A stretch of DNA of 64,000 nt from an uncultured Brevibacillus sp. (GTDB lineage: Bacteria > Bacillota > Bacilli > Brevibacillales > Brevibacillaceae). Where the stretch lies: positions 248,001-312,000 of the forward strand of contig NZ_CANMZW010000003.1 in assembly GCF_947502445.1 (NCBI RefSeq), read 5' to 3'. A program made the position numbers and the translations under genes. A model generated the notes under the pieces. It did no database searches. It saw nothing but the letters and a program-made list of their open reading frames with translations, and was not told the DNA's origin. Every line of letters begins with the position of its first letter. Positions within the stretch are counted from its first letter, which is position 1. This document shows, in pieces, positions 16,889 through 25,038 of this stretch.

Positions 16889-17869
16889 TTGGATATAACG
16901 TCTTTCTGGCACAAACACAAAACCTCATGGGCCAAATTGGAGCAGCTCGTCGAACGTTTTGACCGTCACCCTCGCAAAATTGAGGCAAGTGACATCGATC
17001 AGCTGACCGTTTTGTACAAAAAAGCCTCTGCCCATCTGGCCTATATTCGTACCTATCATCCGTCTAACGAAATTACGCTCTACCTGAACCAGCTCGTTTC
17101 GCGGGCGCATAACATAGCCTACAAGCAGCATTCGGGCAGCTTTCAGCAGTTGACCCATTTCTTCGGGAGCTATTTGATGCGGTTGATTGACAAACGATTA
17201 AGCTTTATCGGGATGGCTACCCTCTTGTTTATCATTGGCGGCATTTCCGGCTTTGCCGCAGTCATGGTTGATCCGCTGAATCTGTACTACGTACTGCCAC
17301 AAGGGATGGCTGAGCAAATCGATCCCTCCCGTCTGGGGGAAGGTCATGCCTCCATTAATAGCCCCGTCATCTCTACAATGATCATGACGAATAACATGAA
17401 GGTCGCGATGCTCGCTTTTGTCAGCGGCATAACTCTTGGGATTTTCCCGATATATTTGCTGCTGTTCAACGGGCTGTTGGTTGGCGCCCTTGCAGCCGTG
17501 TACTATCAAGCTGGCAGCAGCTACGCTTTCTGGGCCTACATTTTACCACATGGCGTCATAGAACTGACTGCTATTTTTATCGCTGGCGGTGCTGGACTGC
17601 ACATGGGCTATCGCTTGCTTGTTCCCGGTCGCTTTGCCCGAAAATATCAATTCTTGGAGGCCGCAAAAGAATCAGCGCAGTTATTGCTAGCCACACTTCC
17701 CCTATTTGTCATCGCTGGCATCATTGAGGGTTATATCACACCGTCTTCCCTCTCGCTTGAGGTAAAATACGCTGTCGCTTTGCTAACGTTGCTGATTCTG
17801 ATCGGCTGGTATTTCATCGCACGGAAGCGGCGAACCTACAGCGCTTCTCTCGATTTGATTTCTAAATAA
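16889..17869 (+). CDS. SpoIIM-like (DUF95) membrane protein
   Basis: A 326-residue membrane protein with a soluble N-terminal 100 residues, then a SpoIIM-type region with five or so membrane segments. The family pattern is seen in NNMKVAMLAFVSGITLGIFPIY and ILPHGVIELTAIFIAGGAGL. In B. subtilis SpoIIM works with SpoIID and SpoIIP in engulfment, but longer homologues next to RDD, MoxR and DUF58 genes are found outside sporulation too, and this is one of those. TTG start at 16889 with a strong AAAGGAGGAA site. Its last 34 bases overlap the end of the DUF58 gene on the other strand. Confidence 0.88.
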   Translation: MDITSFWHKHKTSWAKLEQLVERFDRHPRKIEASDIDQLTVLYKKASAHLAYIRTYHPSNEITLYLNQLVSRAHNIAYKQHSGSFQQLTHFFGSYLMRLIDKRLSFIGMATLLFIIGGISGFAAVMVDPLNLYYVLPQGMAEQIDPSRLGEGHASINSPVISTMIMTNNMKVAMLAFVSGITLGIFPIYLLLFNGLLVGALAAVYYQAGSSYAFWAYILPHGVIELTAIFIAGGAGLHMGYRLLVPGRFARKYQFLEAAKESAQLLLATLPLFVIAGIIEGYITPSSLSLEVKYAVALLTLLILIGWYFIARKRRTYSASLDLISK

Positions 17870-19206
17870 GTATTTACCACTGTCAATGTCATCTGATCGG
17901 CCGGAACGTCCAGTACCTGGATCCCCGCGCCGGTCATTTTTTGTTGAAAGGCTCTGCGGTCTAGCTGAAAGCGCTGAGCTACTGATTTGACGAACGCCAA
18001 TTGGCTGTTTGCCGACTCGATGTGACTCCAGCCGTGCAAGAGAGGATCAGCCAGTGAAAGAAGCAAAAGCAAATGAGTACGCCGCATCCTCCACAAGTAG
18101 CTGCCAAGCTGATCCTCTACCAGATAGTTTTCCATATCGGAGAAAAGGATGATCAGGCTCCTTCTTTTCTGCTGACGATGCAAAAACTCTAACGCCTTGG
18201 CTGGATCCGCCTCAACGAAGTCACTTTTTAGATCATACGTCGCAGAAACGAGCGTGTGCAGGTGGCGAAGTCCTTTTCCAGGCGGTATGTACACCTTGAT
18301 CTCATGAGAGTAAGCGAGGAGTCCAACCTGATCACCTTGGCGAAGCGCTACGGCAGCCACGGTTAATGCGGCTTCGATGGAGATGTCCAGTCTCGTCTTG
18401 TTATCCATCTCCACTCCCATCAGCCTGCCGCAATCAATCACGATCATAATCACCTTACCATGCTCAGGACGGTACTGATTCGTCATGAGTTTTCGTGAGC
18501 GTGCGGACGCAGACCAGTTGATGAAGCGTGGATCATCATCAGGAACATACTCGCGGATCGCATGGAATTCCGACCCTGATTTCGCCCGACGCATGATCTT
18601 TTTGCCATCGACAATCAGACTTTCCTGCATGGATACCAAATATCCTCGAACCGCAGACAAATCGGGAAACACCTTTAGAGATTGTTCACACGAAAAACGA
18701 CTCTGTCTGTTCCAAAGTCCTATTTTCCCATGCCAGCGCAAATAGAGCCACCGAAAGCAATACTCGCCTCTTTCGTTAGCACGAGTGGTGTACGCGATCC
18801 TCGTCTGCCCAGCCTCCAGCTTCCCTGCGATCGGCGCTGCTTCTTCAAAGGAGAGCGGCAAATCATCCACTAGCAAATACCCAACTGACTGTCCACTGCG
18901 ATTTTCCAGCTCGATTGGTATGGAAAATCTTTGGCCAAGGTCGATCTGCTCGGGCAAAATGCGCTTTATGGTCAAATCACTTCGTTTGGTCAAAGTAACC
19001 CAATCAATTACACTGGCAAGTAGAATCAAGCCATTGTACAACCAAAACATCGTGTAACCTACATCCAGCCAAAACCCAGTCGCTGCAAGCGGGGTTCCGA
19101 GCAAAACCAAAATAATGAGTCGCTTTGTCGGCAGAACAAAGCGATCAGCCAGTATTTCAGCGAGGAACTGGAATAGCCGCCAACGTCTCGTCGATGATGT
19201 GGTCAC
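17836..19206 (-). CDS. DUF58 domain protein
   Basis: A 456-residue protein with two N-terminal membrane segments (about 28-70), a beta-rich middle, and the DUF58 signature GSEFHAIREYVPDDDPRFINWSASAR cut here into key pieces: REYVPDDD and INWSASAR. The C-terminal half resembles a von Willebrand A fold (IVIDCGRLMG, IILFSDMENYL). DUF58 proteins almost always accompany MoxR ATPases. The GTG at 19206, with GGAGGGGG about 6 bases upstream, overlaps the end of the moxR gene by 50 bases. Function in the cell is not established. Confidence 0.9.
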   Translation of the reverse strand: MTTSSTRRWRLFQFLAEILADRFVLPTKRLIILVLLGTPLAATGFWLDVGYTMFWLYNGLILLASVIDWVTLTKRSDLTIKRILPEQIDLGQRFSIPIELENRSGQSVGYLLVDDLPLSFEEAAPIAGKLEAGQTRIAYTTRANERGEYCFRWLYLRWHGKIGLWNRQSRFSCEQSLKVFPDLSAVRGYLVSMQESLIVDGKKIMRRAKSGSEFHAIREYVPDDDPRFINWSASARSRKLMTNQYRPEHGKVIMIVIDCGRLMGVEMDNKTRLDISIEAALTVAAVALRQGDQVGLLAYSHEIKVYIPPGKGLRHLHTLVSATYDLKSDFVEADPAKALEFLHRQQKRRSLIILFSDMENYLVEDQLGSYLWRMRRTHLLLLLSLADPLLHGWSHIESANSQLAFVKSVAQRFQLDRRAFQQKMTGAGIQVLDVPADQMTLTVVNTYLEIKSREAL

Positions 19207-20077
19207 TTGTGCCCCCCTCCAATTCTACCTGCGGTGAAAGAATAAGACGGTGACGCAGTGCAGGACGAGCTACCATTTTGACATCGTCAGGCGTCACATA
19301 AAGACGGTTGTCAAGCAGGGCCCATGCCTTGCTCGCCATGAGAACGGCTATCCCAGCCCTGGAGCTCGCTCCCAATTGCAATCGCTTCGTCTCTCTTGTG
19401 TTTCGAATCAAGGTTGTGATGTATTCCAGGATAGAGTCATCCACCACAACTTCCAGAAGCTTTTGCCGTTGTGCCAAGATTTCTTCGAGTGTGCATATTG
19501 GCTCGTCTGTGCTTGTATGCTTTTTCTCCCACGGTACGTGCTGCTTCAAGATTTGCTTTTCATGCTCATGACTCGGGTATTGCATCGTCAGCTTGAACAA
19601 GAAGCGATCAAGCTGTGCTTCTGGCAGGACGTACGTCCCCTCGTATTCAACAGGGTTCTGGGTAGCTACTACTAAAAATGGATCAGGCAGTGCATAGGTA
19701 ACTCCGTGAATCGTTACCTGTCCTTCCTCCATTGCTTCTAGCAGTGCTGCTTGTGTCTTGGGAGGTGTCCGATTAATCTCATCCGCGAGCAGCAAATTGG
19801 CAAAAACCGGACCTTTTATCGTTTCAAATTGGTTGGTTTGCATGTTATAGACGACATGACCGATGATGTCAGACGGCATCATGTCAGGCGTGAATTGGAC
19901 ACGCTTGCTTTCTCCGCCAATCAGTTTCGACAACGTCTTGACCATTTTCGTTTTGCCGATACCAGGCACACCCTCAAGTAATACGTGTCCGCCTGCAAGT
20001 AAGGCAGTGATCAGCAATCGAATATTTTGACGCTGACCTACCAACTCTTTTTCCATTTGCAGCACTAATTGCTCCAT
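19157..20077 (-). CDS. moxR: MoxR-family AAA+ ATPase
   Basis: A 306-residue AAA+ ATPase, thought to act as a chaperone that activates or remodels partner proteins such as those with von Willebrand A domains. Walker A is GVPGIGKT at about residues 37-44, Walker B LLLADEINRTPPKTQAALL, sensor 1 VVATQNP. It has the MoxR feature EGQVTIHG. The ATG at 20077 follows GAAGGAG. The gene lies 7 bases after DUF4350 and overlaps DUF58, within a five-gene operon. Confidence 0.94.
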   Translation of the reverse strand: MEQLVLQMEKELVGQRQNIRLLITALLAGGHVLLEGVPGIGKTKMVKTLSKLIGGESKRVQFTPDMMPSDIIGHVVYNMQTNQFETIKGPVFANLLLADEINRTPPKTQAALLEAMEEGQVTIHGVTYALPDPFLVVATQNPVEYEGTYVLPEAQLDRFLFKLTMQYPSHEHEKQILKQHVPWEKKHTSTDEPICTLEEILAQRQKLLEVVVDDSILEYITTLIRNTRETKRLQLGASSRAGIAVLMASKAWALLDNRLYVTPDDVKMVARPALRHRLILSPQVELEGGTSDHIIDETLAAIPVPR

Positions 20078-20084
20078 CTTGTGG

Positions 20085-21212
20085 TCACTCCTTCTCAAAA
20101 CGCTTACTCATCTCGTCCAGCAATTGACTGTCCGCGAGCAGCATTTTCGTCGTATATCTCTCTCCAGCTTTTGTTTGCTCCAGTCGCTGCAGCAGTTGAG
20201 CCAATTTCTTTACATCTGTCTCGTTCCACTTGGTATTCGCTATCCGCAGAATTTCAGAGCGGTCCGCCCGCTGATGCAAACCCCAGCGATCATGAATGAG
20301 TTGACGCAAATACGTCTCTCTATGTAGTCGTGCATCACGTGCCAAACCTCTTTGTTCATACCATCTAGCTATCGCGAGGAGCGTCTCATCGCCGCGCCGA
20401 ACGGTCCACTCGCGCAGTGTATAGACGGGACCAAAGCGCTTGCCTTGCCACCACACATAAAGCAGCAGTGCAGCTGCCAGTTGGAGGCAGATCGCAATCA
20501 GCCAACCAGGATAAATTGCCAGAAGTCCTGGTTTTTGCTGCAATCCATGATGGTATTCGTCCACCCAAATGACAGACCACTCCCCTTGGAGATAGGGCCA
20601 AATGGCTTCAAAATGAGACCATTTTTGAATCTGGGCATTTGTCATCCATTCAGGTACTAGAAAGAGTGTCATACTCCCTTCGCCAATTTGGGTTCGACCA
20701 GCTAAAATTCCTTGGTCATCGTAAACCAGCGCCTCCATCGATTCATTTTCACTTAATCTGACAAGTGATTTTGCCAGCCCGAAATAGCCCGCATCAAGTA
20801 GCACACCTCTGATGTTTCGTACCGTGGTGCTTTCATCTTCTATGTCCTGCGTAGAGAATGGGGAGTTTTCCCATTCCTGCGGGCTTTTATCAAACAAAAT
20901 CAGGTGATTCCCCTGCTCTACCCAGCTGCTGATTTCCTCAAGCTCACTTGGCTGCAGATTGCTTGGTGCTACTGACAAGAGAAGCTGTCCTTTCTTACTG
21001 GGCAAAAACCGCATCGGCTGGCGCCATTCCTTGACGCTTTTCCCTTTTTCCTCTAGCAGCATCATGAGTGCTTTGGTTCCGTCTGGCTGAGCTGATGCAG
21101 CCAAAAAAGGCGGATAATTGGTTGCTGCCGGCTTGATCGCAAACCAGCCTACAATGATAAAGAGCGCAATCGCAATCACAATTCCCACGCGATAGGTTCG
21201 CAAATTAGCCAT
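20085..21212 (-). CDS. DUF4350 domain membrane protein
   Basis: A 375-residue protein with an N-terminal membrane segment (about 9-26), an external domain with the DUF4350 features (SAQPDGTKALMMLLEEKGKS near residue 40; SWVEQGNHLILFDKS), a second membrane segment near residue 238-255, and a cytoplasmic C-terminus. The external part has the look of a glutamine-amidotransferase-like fold without evident catalytic residues. Partner of MoxR/DUF58 by operon. It overlaps the DUF4129 gene by 8 bases. Confidence 0.84.
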   Translation of the reverse strand: MANLRTYRVGIVIAIALFIIVGWFAIKPAATNYPPFLAASAQPDGTKALMMLLEEKGKSVKEWRQPMRFLPSKKGQLLLSVAPSNLQPSELEEISSWVEQGNHLILFDKSPQEWENSPFSTQDIEDESTTVRNIRGVLLDAGYFGLAKSLVRLSENESMEALVYDDQGILAGRTQIGEGSMTLFLVPEWMTNAQIQKWSHFEAIWPYLQGEWSVIWVDEYHHGLQQKPGLLAIYPGWLIAICLQLAAALLLYVWWQGKRFGPVYTLREWTVRRGDETLLAIARWYEQRGLARDARLHRETYLRQLIHDRWGLHQRADRSEILRIANTKWNETDVKKLAQLLQRLEQTKAGERYTTKMLLADSQLLDEMSKRFEKE

Positions 21213-21831
21213 GCTGTCCCTCCTCGCGGCAAAATACCTCGAGCTCCTTTAATCGCTCCCAAAACAGGGTTTCATCGATCACCGCTTGACCATACCAAAC
21301 TTGATCAAATGTTCTGGCATGCCGTCTGAACAGCTCCTCTGCTCGCGGCTGATTCAATTGGAGCTCGTCAGCGTATTCCCAGTTGGTTTTCCACTTTTCG
21401 ATTCGAATCCATGCTTTTGTCTGCATATAAACGAGCAGGGCCAAGAATAGGGAGCGCTCTCCCTCGCGCCACTTTCCCTCTTTTCCCAGCTCTCTTGCAT
21501 CTCGTAAGTAATCCGTATACGCACGAATCTTTTCTCCGTGCACAAATAAAGCTTGTTGGCGCTTCTGCTCCCACACAATCCTTTTCGTTAGCCAAAAAAT
21601 GACGAACACGAGCCCCAACCCTGCCAGAAGAAGGAACGATGTAGAAATTGTAGTGGAAGCACCTGCGGGTATTTCCGTCCATTCGAACAGTTTGGCTATC
21701 CATTCAATTAAATACCTGATGCCTTTTTGCAGCAGATTTTCACCCTCTGATTGATGGCGCGTAAATTCATCCTGGGACAAAATTTCTTGTAAGCGTTCCT
21801 TGTCCTGCACTAGCGACATGACCCTATTCAT
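21205..21831 (-). CDS. DUF4129 domain membrane protein
   Basis: A 208-residue protein with one clear membrane segment at about residues 63-85 and a C-terminal DUF4129 domain (EGERSLFLALLVYMQTKAWI; FDQVWYGQ near the end). Families with this domain sit next to MoxR, DUF58 and transglutaminase-like genes. The ATG at 21831 has GGGAG 6 bases upstream; an earlier GTG at 21849 has no such site. It overlaps the upstream gene by 8 bases, which points to coupled translation. Confidence 0.82.
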   Translation of the reverse strand: MNRVMSLVQDKERLQEILSQDEFTRHQSEGENLLQKGIRYLIEWIAKLFEWTEIPAGASTTISTSFLLLAGLGLVFVIFWLTKRIVWEQKRQQALFVHGEKIRAYTDYLRDARELGKEGKWREGERSLFLALLVYMQTKAWIRIEKWKTNWEYADELQLNQPRAEELFRRHARTFDQVWYGQAVIDETLFWERLKELEVFCREEGQHG

Positions 21832-22858
21832 GTGGAGCTCCCGGTTCACTTGGTTGAGGCTGAGGTTGAGGTGTCACGCTATCCTCGGTTTCCTGTTTGC
21901 TGAGCATGAATTGTAAATCGGTTCCCTCTTTACGTACAACCAAATCAAAATACGCGAGCGCATACACAATCGACATCCACGGCATCAACAGGCACGAAAG
22001 CAGAACAAGAATGAGCTGTGCAACGATTGACATCCCCATCGTTCCTGTGATCAAAGCCTGCACACCGCCAGAGAAAATGGAGTACAGCAAGCTTAAGACA
22101 AGGAAAAGACCAAGCAATCTCCAAAAATTTCCTTTTGTCAAATTCCAGCTTTCCCCAATCCCTATCCCATTTCCTTCAAACAATACGACCGGCATATAAA
22201 AACTCCAGCGCAAGAGGAAATATCCCGGGACAAGGATCGAACCGATAATGAAGGCAAAGTAGCCAAAGATTAACAGCAAGGCCATAAATACTGGGTTCGA
22301 ATCTTTGCCAACCAACAAAAACGGGTCAAAAGCTCCACCAACGGCAAAGGCCAGCAAAAACAAAAGCAGCACGCACAGCAAAAAGAACGCGATCATGACC
22401 CCAATGGCGATAAGGCCGTAAACCACTGTACTTCCTACCAATGGCCAGAACCGACCCAAAGCCTGCTTCATGGCATCCTTTAGGTGCAACGGCTCCCCTT
22501 TTATGGTCCTTTGCGTCAATATCGTCGCGACAGAAAGGAGCTGCGGATAACCAACCAATGTCATCAACGGTACGACCAGAACTAAATACGTTACAAGCAA
22601 AGCAATGTTGTCCGTCACCATTTCTTCTTGACCAATAAACCGATTACCGAGCGCTTCCCAAAAATCGGAACCATCTGAATCTTGCATAAGAAATGGCATG
22701 CTGCCTATATCGACCATCATAAATTGCTGCAGTAATAAAAAGGGGCCGAACCAAATTAAGGCCAACAGGAAAAAAGCAGAAAAGTGTTGCCTGTAAACTG
22801 AGAAACTGCGATCAAGCAGCTTTCCTACTCCCATGGGAGCAAGTGGTGATTGATTCAT
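21824..22858 (-). CDS. Polytopic membrane protein, first gene of the MoxR/DUF58 operon
   Basis: A 344-residue protein with about six to seven membrane segments and a short N-terminus (GVGKLLDRSFSVYRQHF), a pattern seen in membrane proteins related to the glycerophosphoryl diester phosphodiesterase membrane domain; there is no catalytic domain. The last 30 residues are a Pro/Gln-rich cytoplasmic tail (TPQPQPQPSEPG). It heads the operon and probably forms the membrane scaffold; that is inference. Confidence 0.78.
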   Translation of the reverse strand: MNQSPLAPMGVGKLLDRSFSVYRQHFSAFFLLALIWFGPFLLLQQFMMVDIGSMPFLMQDSDGSDFWEALGNRFIGQEEMVTDNIALLVTYLVLVVPLMTLVGYPQLLSVATILTQRTIKGEPLHLKDAMKQALGRFWPLVGSTVVYGLIAIGVMIAFFLLCVLLLFLLAFAVGGAFDPFLLVGKDSNPVFMALLLIFGYFAFIIGSILVPGYFLLRWSFYMPVVLFEGNGIGIGESWNLTKGNFWRLLGLFLVLSLLYSIFSGGVQALITGTMGMSIVAQLILVLLSCLLMPWMSIVYALAYFDLVVRKEGTDLQFMLSKQETEDSVTPQPQPQPSEPGAPHE

Positions 22859-23042
22859 TGCGAAACCTCCATCATCCTTTTTGGGATTACCTGAATAGTA
22901 TACACGATTTTCCTCTCCTTTTAAGAATTTCCTCTAAATATGCTAAAGATTTCCTGCCCTTTTTTCCGCTCTAGGGTATTTGTCCATAACTGCCCTTCTT
23001 TTACTGAATATGATGAACCATGAACAAAAGGAGGTGTATACA

Positions 23043-23636
23043 TTGAAAACTGCGAGGAAAAAAAGAAGAAGGAATTCGATTTTAAAAAGACATGGACATC
23101 GCATGCTTCGCGTCAATGTTCGTGCTCCCAACGTACGCGTCTCTACTCCAGCACCTCATGTATCCGTCAATACACCGATTCCAACTGTTCAAGTAGAAGC
23201 TCCTACTGTCCAAATAGAAGCGCCCAAGCCTCTCGTTATTCCCGCTCCCATCGTTCAGGTAGATGTTGAAAAGGAAGAGAGTGCAGAAGATGCAAGTCTG
23301 TATGCGCTGCGTAAGGAATTACGCAAATGCAAGAGGGAAAATCAAATCGTAGAATTGATCTTAACTACGGACCTTGGACCAGAGGGTCGCGATTATCGAA
23401 GAGGAACTTTGGTGCGGGTTGATGAAGGAATGATTGAGCTGCATTCCTGTGGCTCTCTGCCAAACAATGGCCGCAGCATTCTGATTCCACTGAATCGAAT
23501 CGTGGCGATCATTCCAAATCTCCAGTTACCAGCCATGGAAACCGCACCTGAACAGCCAACAATGAGGGAAGCTGTCCCATTTTCCTTAGTGGAGCGCACA
23601 GGCGAACGACTTGATCGCCATCTGGCATCAGGGTAG
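23043..23636 (+). CDS. Basic protein with Val/Pro repeats and a beta-type C-terminal domain
   Basis: A 197-residue protein of no recognised family. Residues 1-20 are strongly basic (KTARKKRRRNS). From about 27 to 85 a short repeat alternates Val with Pro (VRVSTPAPHVSVNTPIP, then VQVEAPTVQIEAPKP). A short acidic helix follows, then a domain with the pattern LxxDxxPxGRDYRRGTLVRVDEGMIELHSC and RSILIPLNRIVAI, reminiscent of small beta-barrel domains in spore-coat and Sm-like proteins. TTG start at 23043 with a perfect AAAAGGAGGTG seven bases upstream. Neighbouring coat genes suggest, but do not show, a spore role. Confidence 0.75.
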   Translation: MKTARKKRRRNSILKRHGHRMLRVNVRAPNVRVSTPAPHVSVNTPIPTVQVEAPTVQIEAPKPLVIPAPIVQVDVEKEESAEDASLYALRKELRKCKRENQIVELILTTDLGPEGRDYRRGTLVRVDEGMIELHSCGSLPNNGRSILIPLNRIVAIIPNLQLPAMETAPEQPTMREAVPFSLVERTGERLDRHLASG

Positions 23637-23676
23637 CTTTTGTTTTCATCTCACATTGAAATCAATGATGCCAGAT
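23620..23676. repeat. Inverted repeat at the end of the Val/Pro-repeat gene
   Basis: ATCTGGCATCA at 23620-23630, overlapping the last codons, has a perfect inverted copy TGATGCCAGAT at 23666-23676. No T run follows. It could fold at the 3' end of the mRNA. Confidence 0.5.
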
Positions 23677-23780
23677 CAACCGTTGCGGCGGGGGGAGCGA
23701 AATTACTCAGTCTCCCCCAGCCAGCTCTTCCAATTGTCATTTTAACGGACAAGCATCAGCTTCATTACCTTCTCGATACA

Positions 23781-23825
23781 AAAAAATCAGGAAAAATGGG
23801 TTCTACGCCCACCTTCCTGATTTTT
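23781..23825. terminator. Bidirectional terminator between the Val/Pro-repeat gene and cotSA
   Basis: AAAAAATCAGGA and TCCTGATTTTT form the outer stem, with a second short pairing (TGGG/CCCA) inside. Confidence 0.82.
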
Positions 23826-23864
23826 ATTTGCTTTTTGTGGGCACTTGTCCCACACGCATTACCT

Positions 23865-25010
23865 TTACCGTCTGGATTCCCATACATCAAGAACTTCACG
23901 TGCTACACGTTCCCACGTAAAACGATCCTCTGCCAATCGTCTTCCGCTGCTTCCCATACTCCGCTGCAGGTCACGGCTGGCGAGTAATGTACTCAGCTGC
24001 GTTGAGAAAGAAAGTGGATTTTCTGGCTCTTCTACGAGCAAGCCATTTCCGCCGATGATAACTTCCGCATTTCCACCACGCTTTGTTGTGACGAAAGGCA
24101 GCCCTGCCGCCATCGCTTCATAGTGGACACGTGCCAACGGCTCCTCCCATTGCGACGGACAAACAAAGATATCTCCAGCCCAAAACCAATGGTGAATATC
24201 CCCTGCTGCAACAAAACCGGTTGTAATGACCGGTACCGGAGATCGATCCGCCAATGAGCGTACATAAGCAACATAGTCACTGACTTTATCTACGCCGTAC
24301 CATGAGCCTCCAACCAATACAAGCGCAATATTGGAGTGCTGACGATGCAGATCGTTCATCGCCCTCACCAATATATCCGCTCCTTTTTTCGGCGTAAGTC
24401 TACCAACAAACAGAATGACCTGTTTGTTTCCAAGATTATGCAACGTTCGCAGCTCTTGTCTGATTTGTCGTGCAGCCTGAGATTTCTCCCAAGGGACAAA
24501 TGTTTGCAAATCCACTCCAGAGTAGATGGTACGTAGCTTTCCTGCAGATTCTGGATAGAGAGAGCCGATTACTCGCCCTACGTAATCACTGATCGTAATA
24601 ATCGTTTCCGTTTCGGCAATTGTCTTTACAGCAGTTTCTGGGTCAATTTTCGCCAGATCAAACATATCATTGTGCATGCTCAGCATAATCCGAGCATTCG
24701 GACAGACTTCTCGAATCATTGGCACCAAGCGTGGTCGATTGAAAACATGAATCACATCATACGTATTCGCTTGCAAAAATTTGATCACTTCTTCGGCATA
24801 GGCTTCAAATATCCCCATACCATTTACCCGTGCATAACGGACATTGCCAACCTGCTCATCCAGAGGTAAGGAAGGATCTGTTGTCCCTAGTACCGTCAAA
24901 TTGTGACGTTGCCCTAGAAATTCTGTTATTCCAGCAATATAGGTTTGGATCGCACCCCCTCGTACAGGAGGCACGGGCAACTTTTCCGTGCATATCATAA
25001 CTATTTTCAT
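23865..25010 (-). CDS. cotSA: CotSA-like spore coat glycosyltransferase (GT4)
   Basis: A 381-residue glycosyltransferase family 4 protein. Its N-terminus, MICTEKLPVPPVRGGAIQTY, is strikingly like B. subtilis CotSA, as is the donor-site region PSQWEEPLARVHYEAMAAGL with the EPLARVHYE motif. CotSA is a coat-associated protein made in the mother cell. The gene follows cotS by 28 bases, the same pair as in B. subtilis in reversed order of the two. It probably adds sugar to a coat component; acceptor unknown. Confidence 0.92.
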   Translation of the reverse strand: MKIVMICTEKLPVPPVRGGAIQTYIAGITEFLGQRHNLTVLGTTDPSLPLDEQVGNVRYARVNGMGIFEAYAEEVIKFLQANTYDVIHVFNRPRLVPMIREVCPNARIMLSMHNDMFDLAKIDPETAVKTIAETETIITISDYVGRVIGSLYPESAGKLRTIYSGVDLQTFVPWEKSQAARQIRQELRTLHNLGNKQVILFVGRLTPKKGADILVRAMNDLHRQHSNIALVLVGGSWYGVDKVSDYVAYVRSLADRSPVPVITTGFVAAGDIHHWFWAGDIFVCPSQWEEPLARVHYEAMAAGLPFVTTKRGGNAEVIIGGNGLLVEEPENPLSFSTQLSTLLASRDLQRSMGSSGRRLAEDRFTWERVAREVLDVWESRR

Positions 25011-25038
25011 CGAAATTCTCCTTTCCTCATACGGCTTA

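Noticed and set aside
23640..23987. Plus-strand frame after the Val/Pro-repeat gene
   Set aside because: It crosses a terminator and the end of cotSA and has no plausible start.
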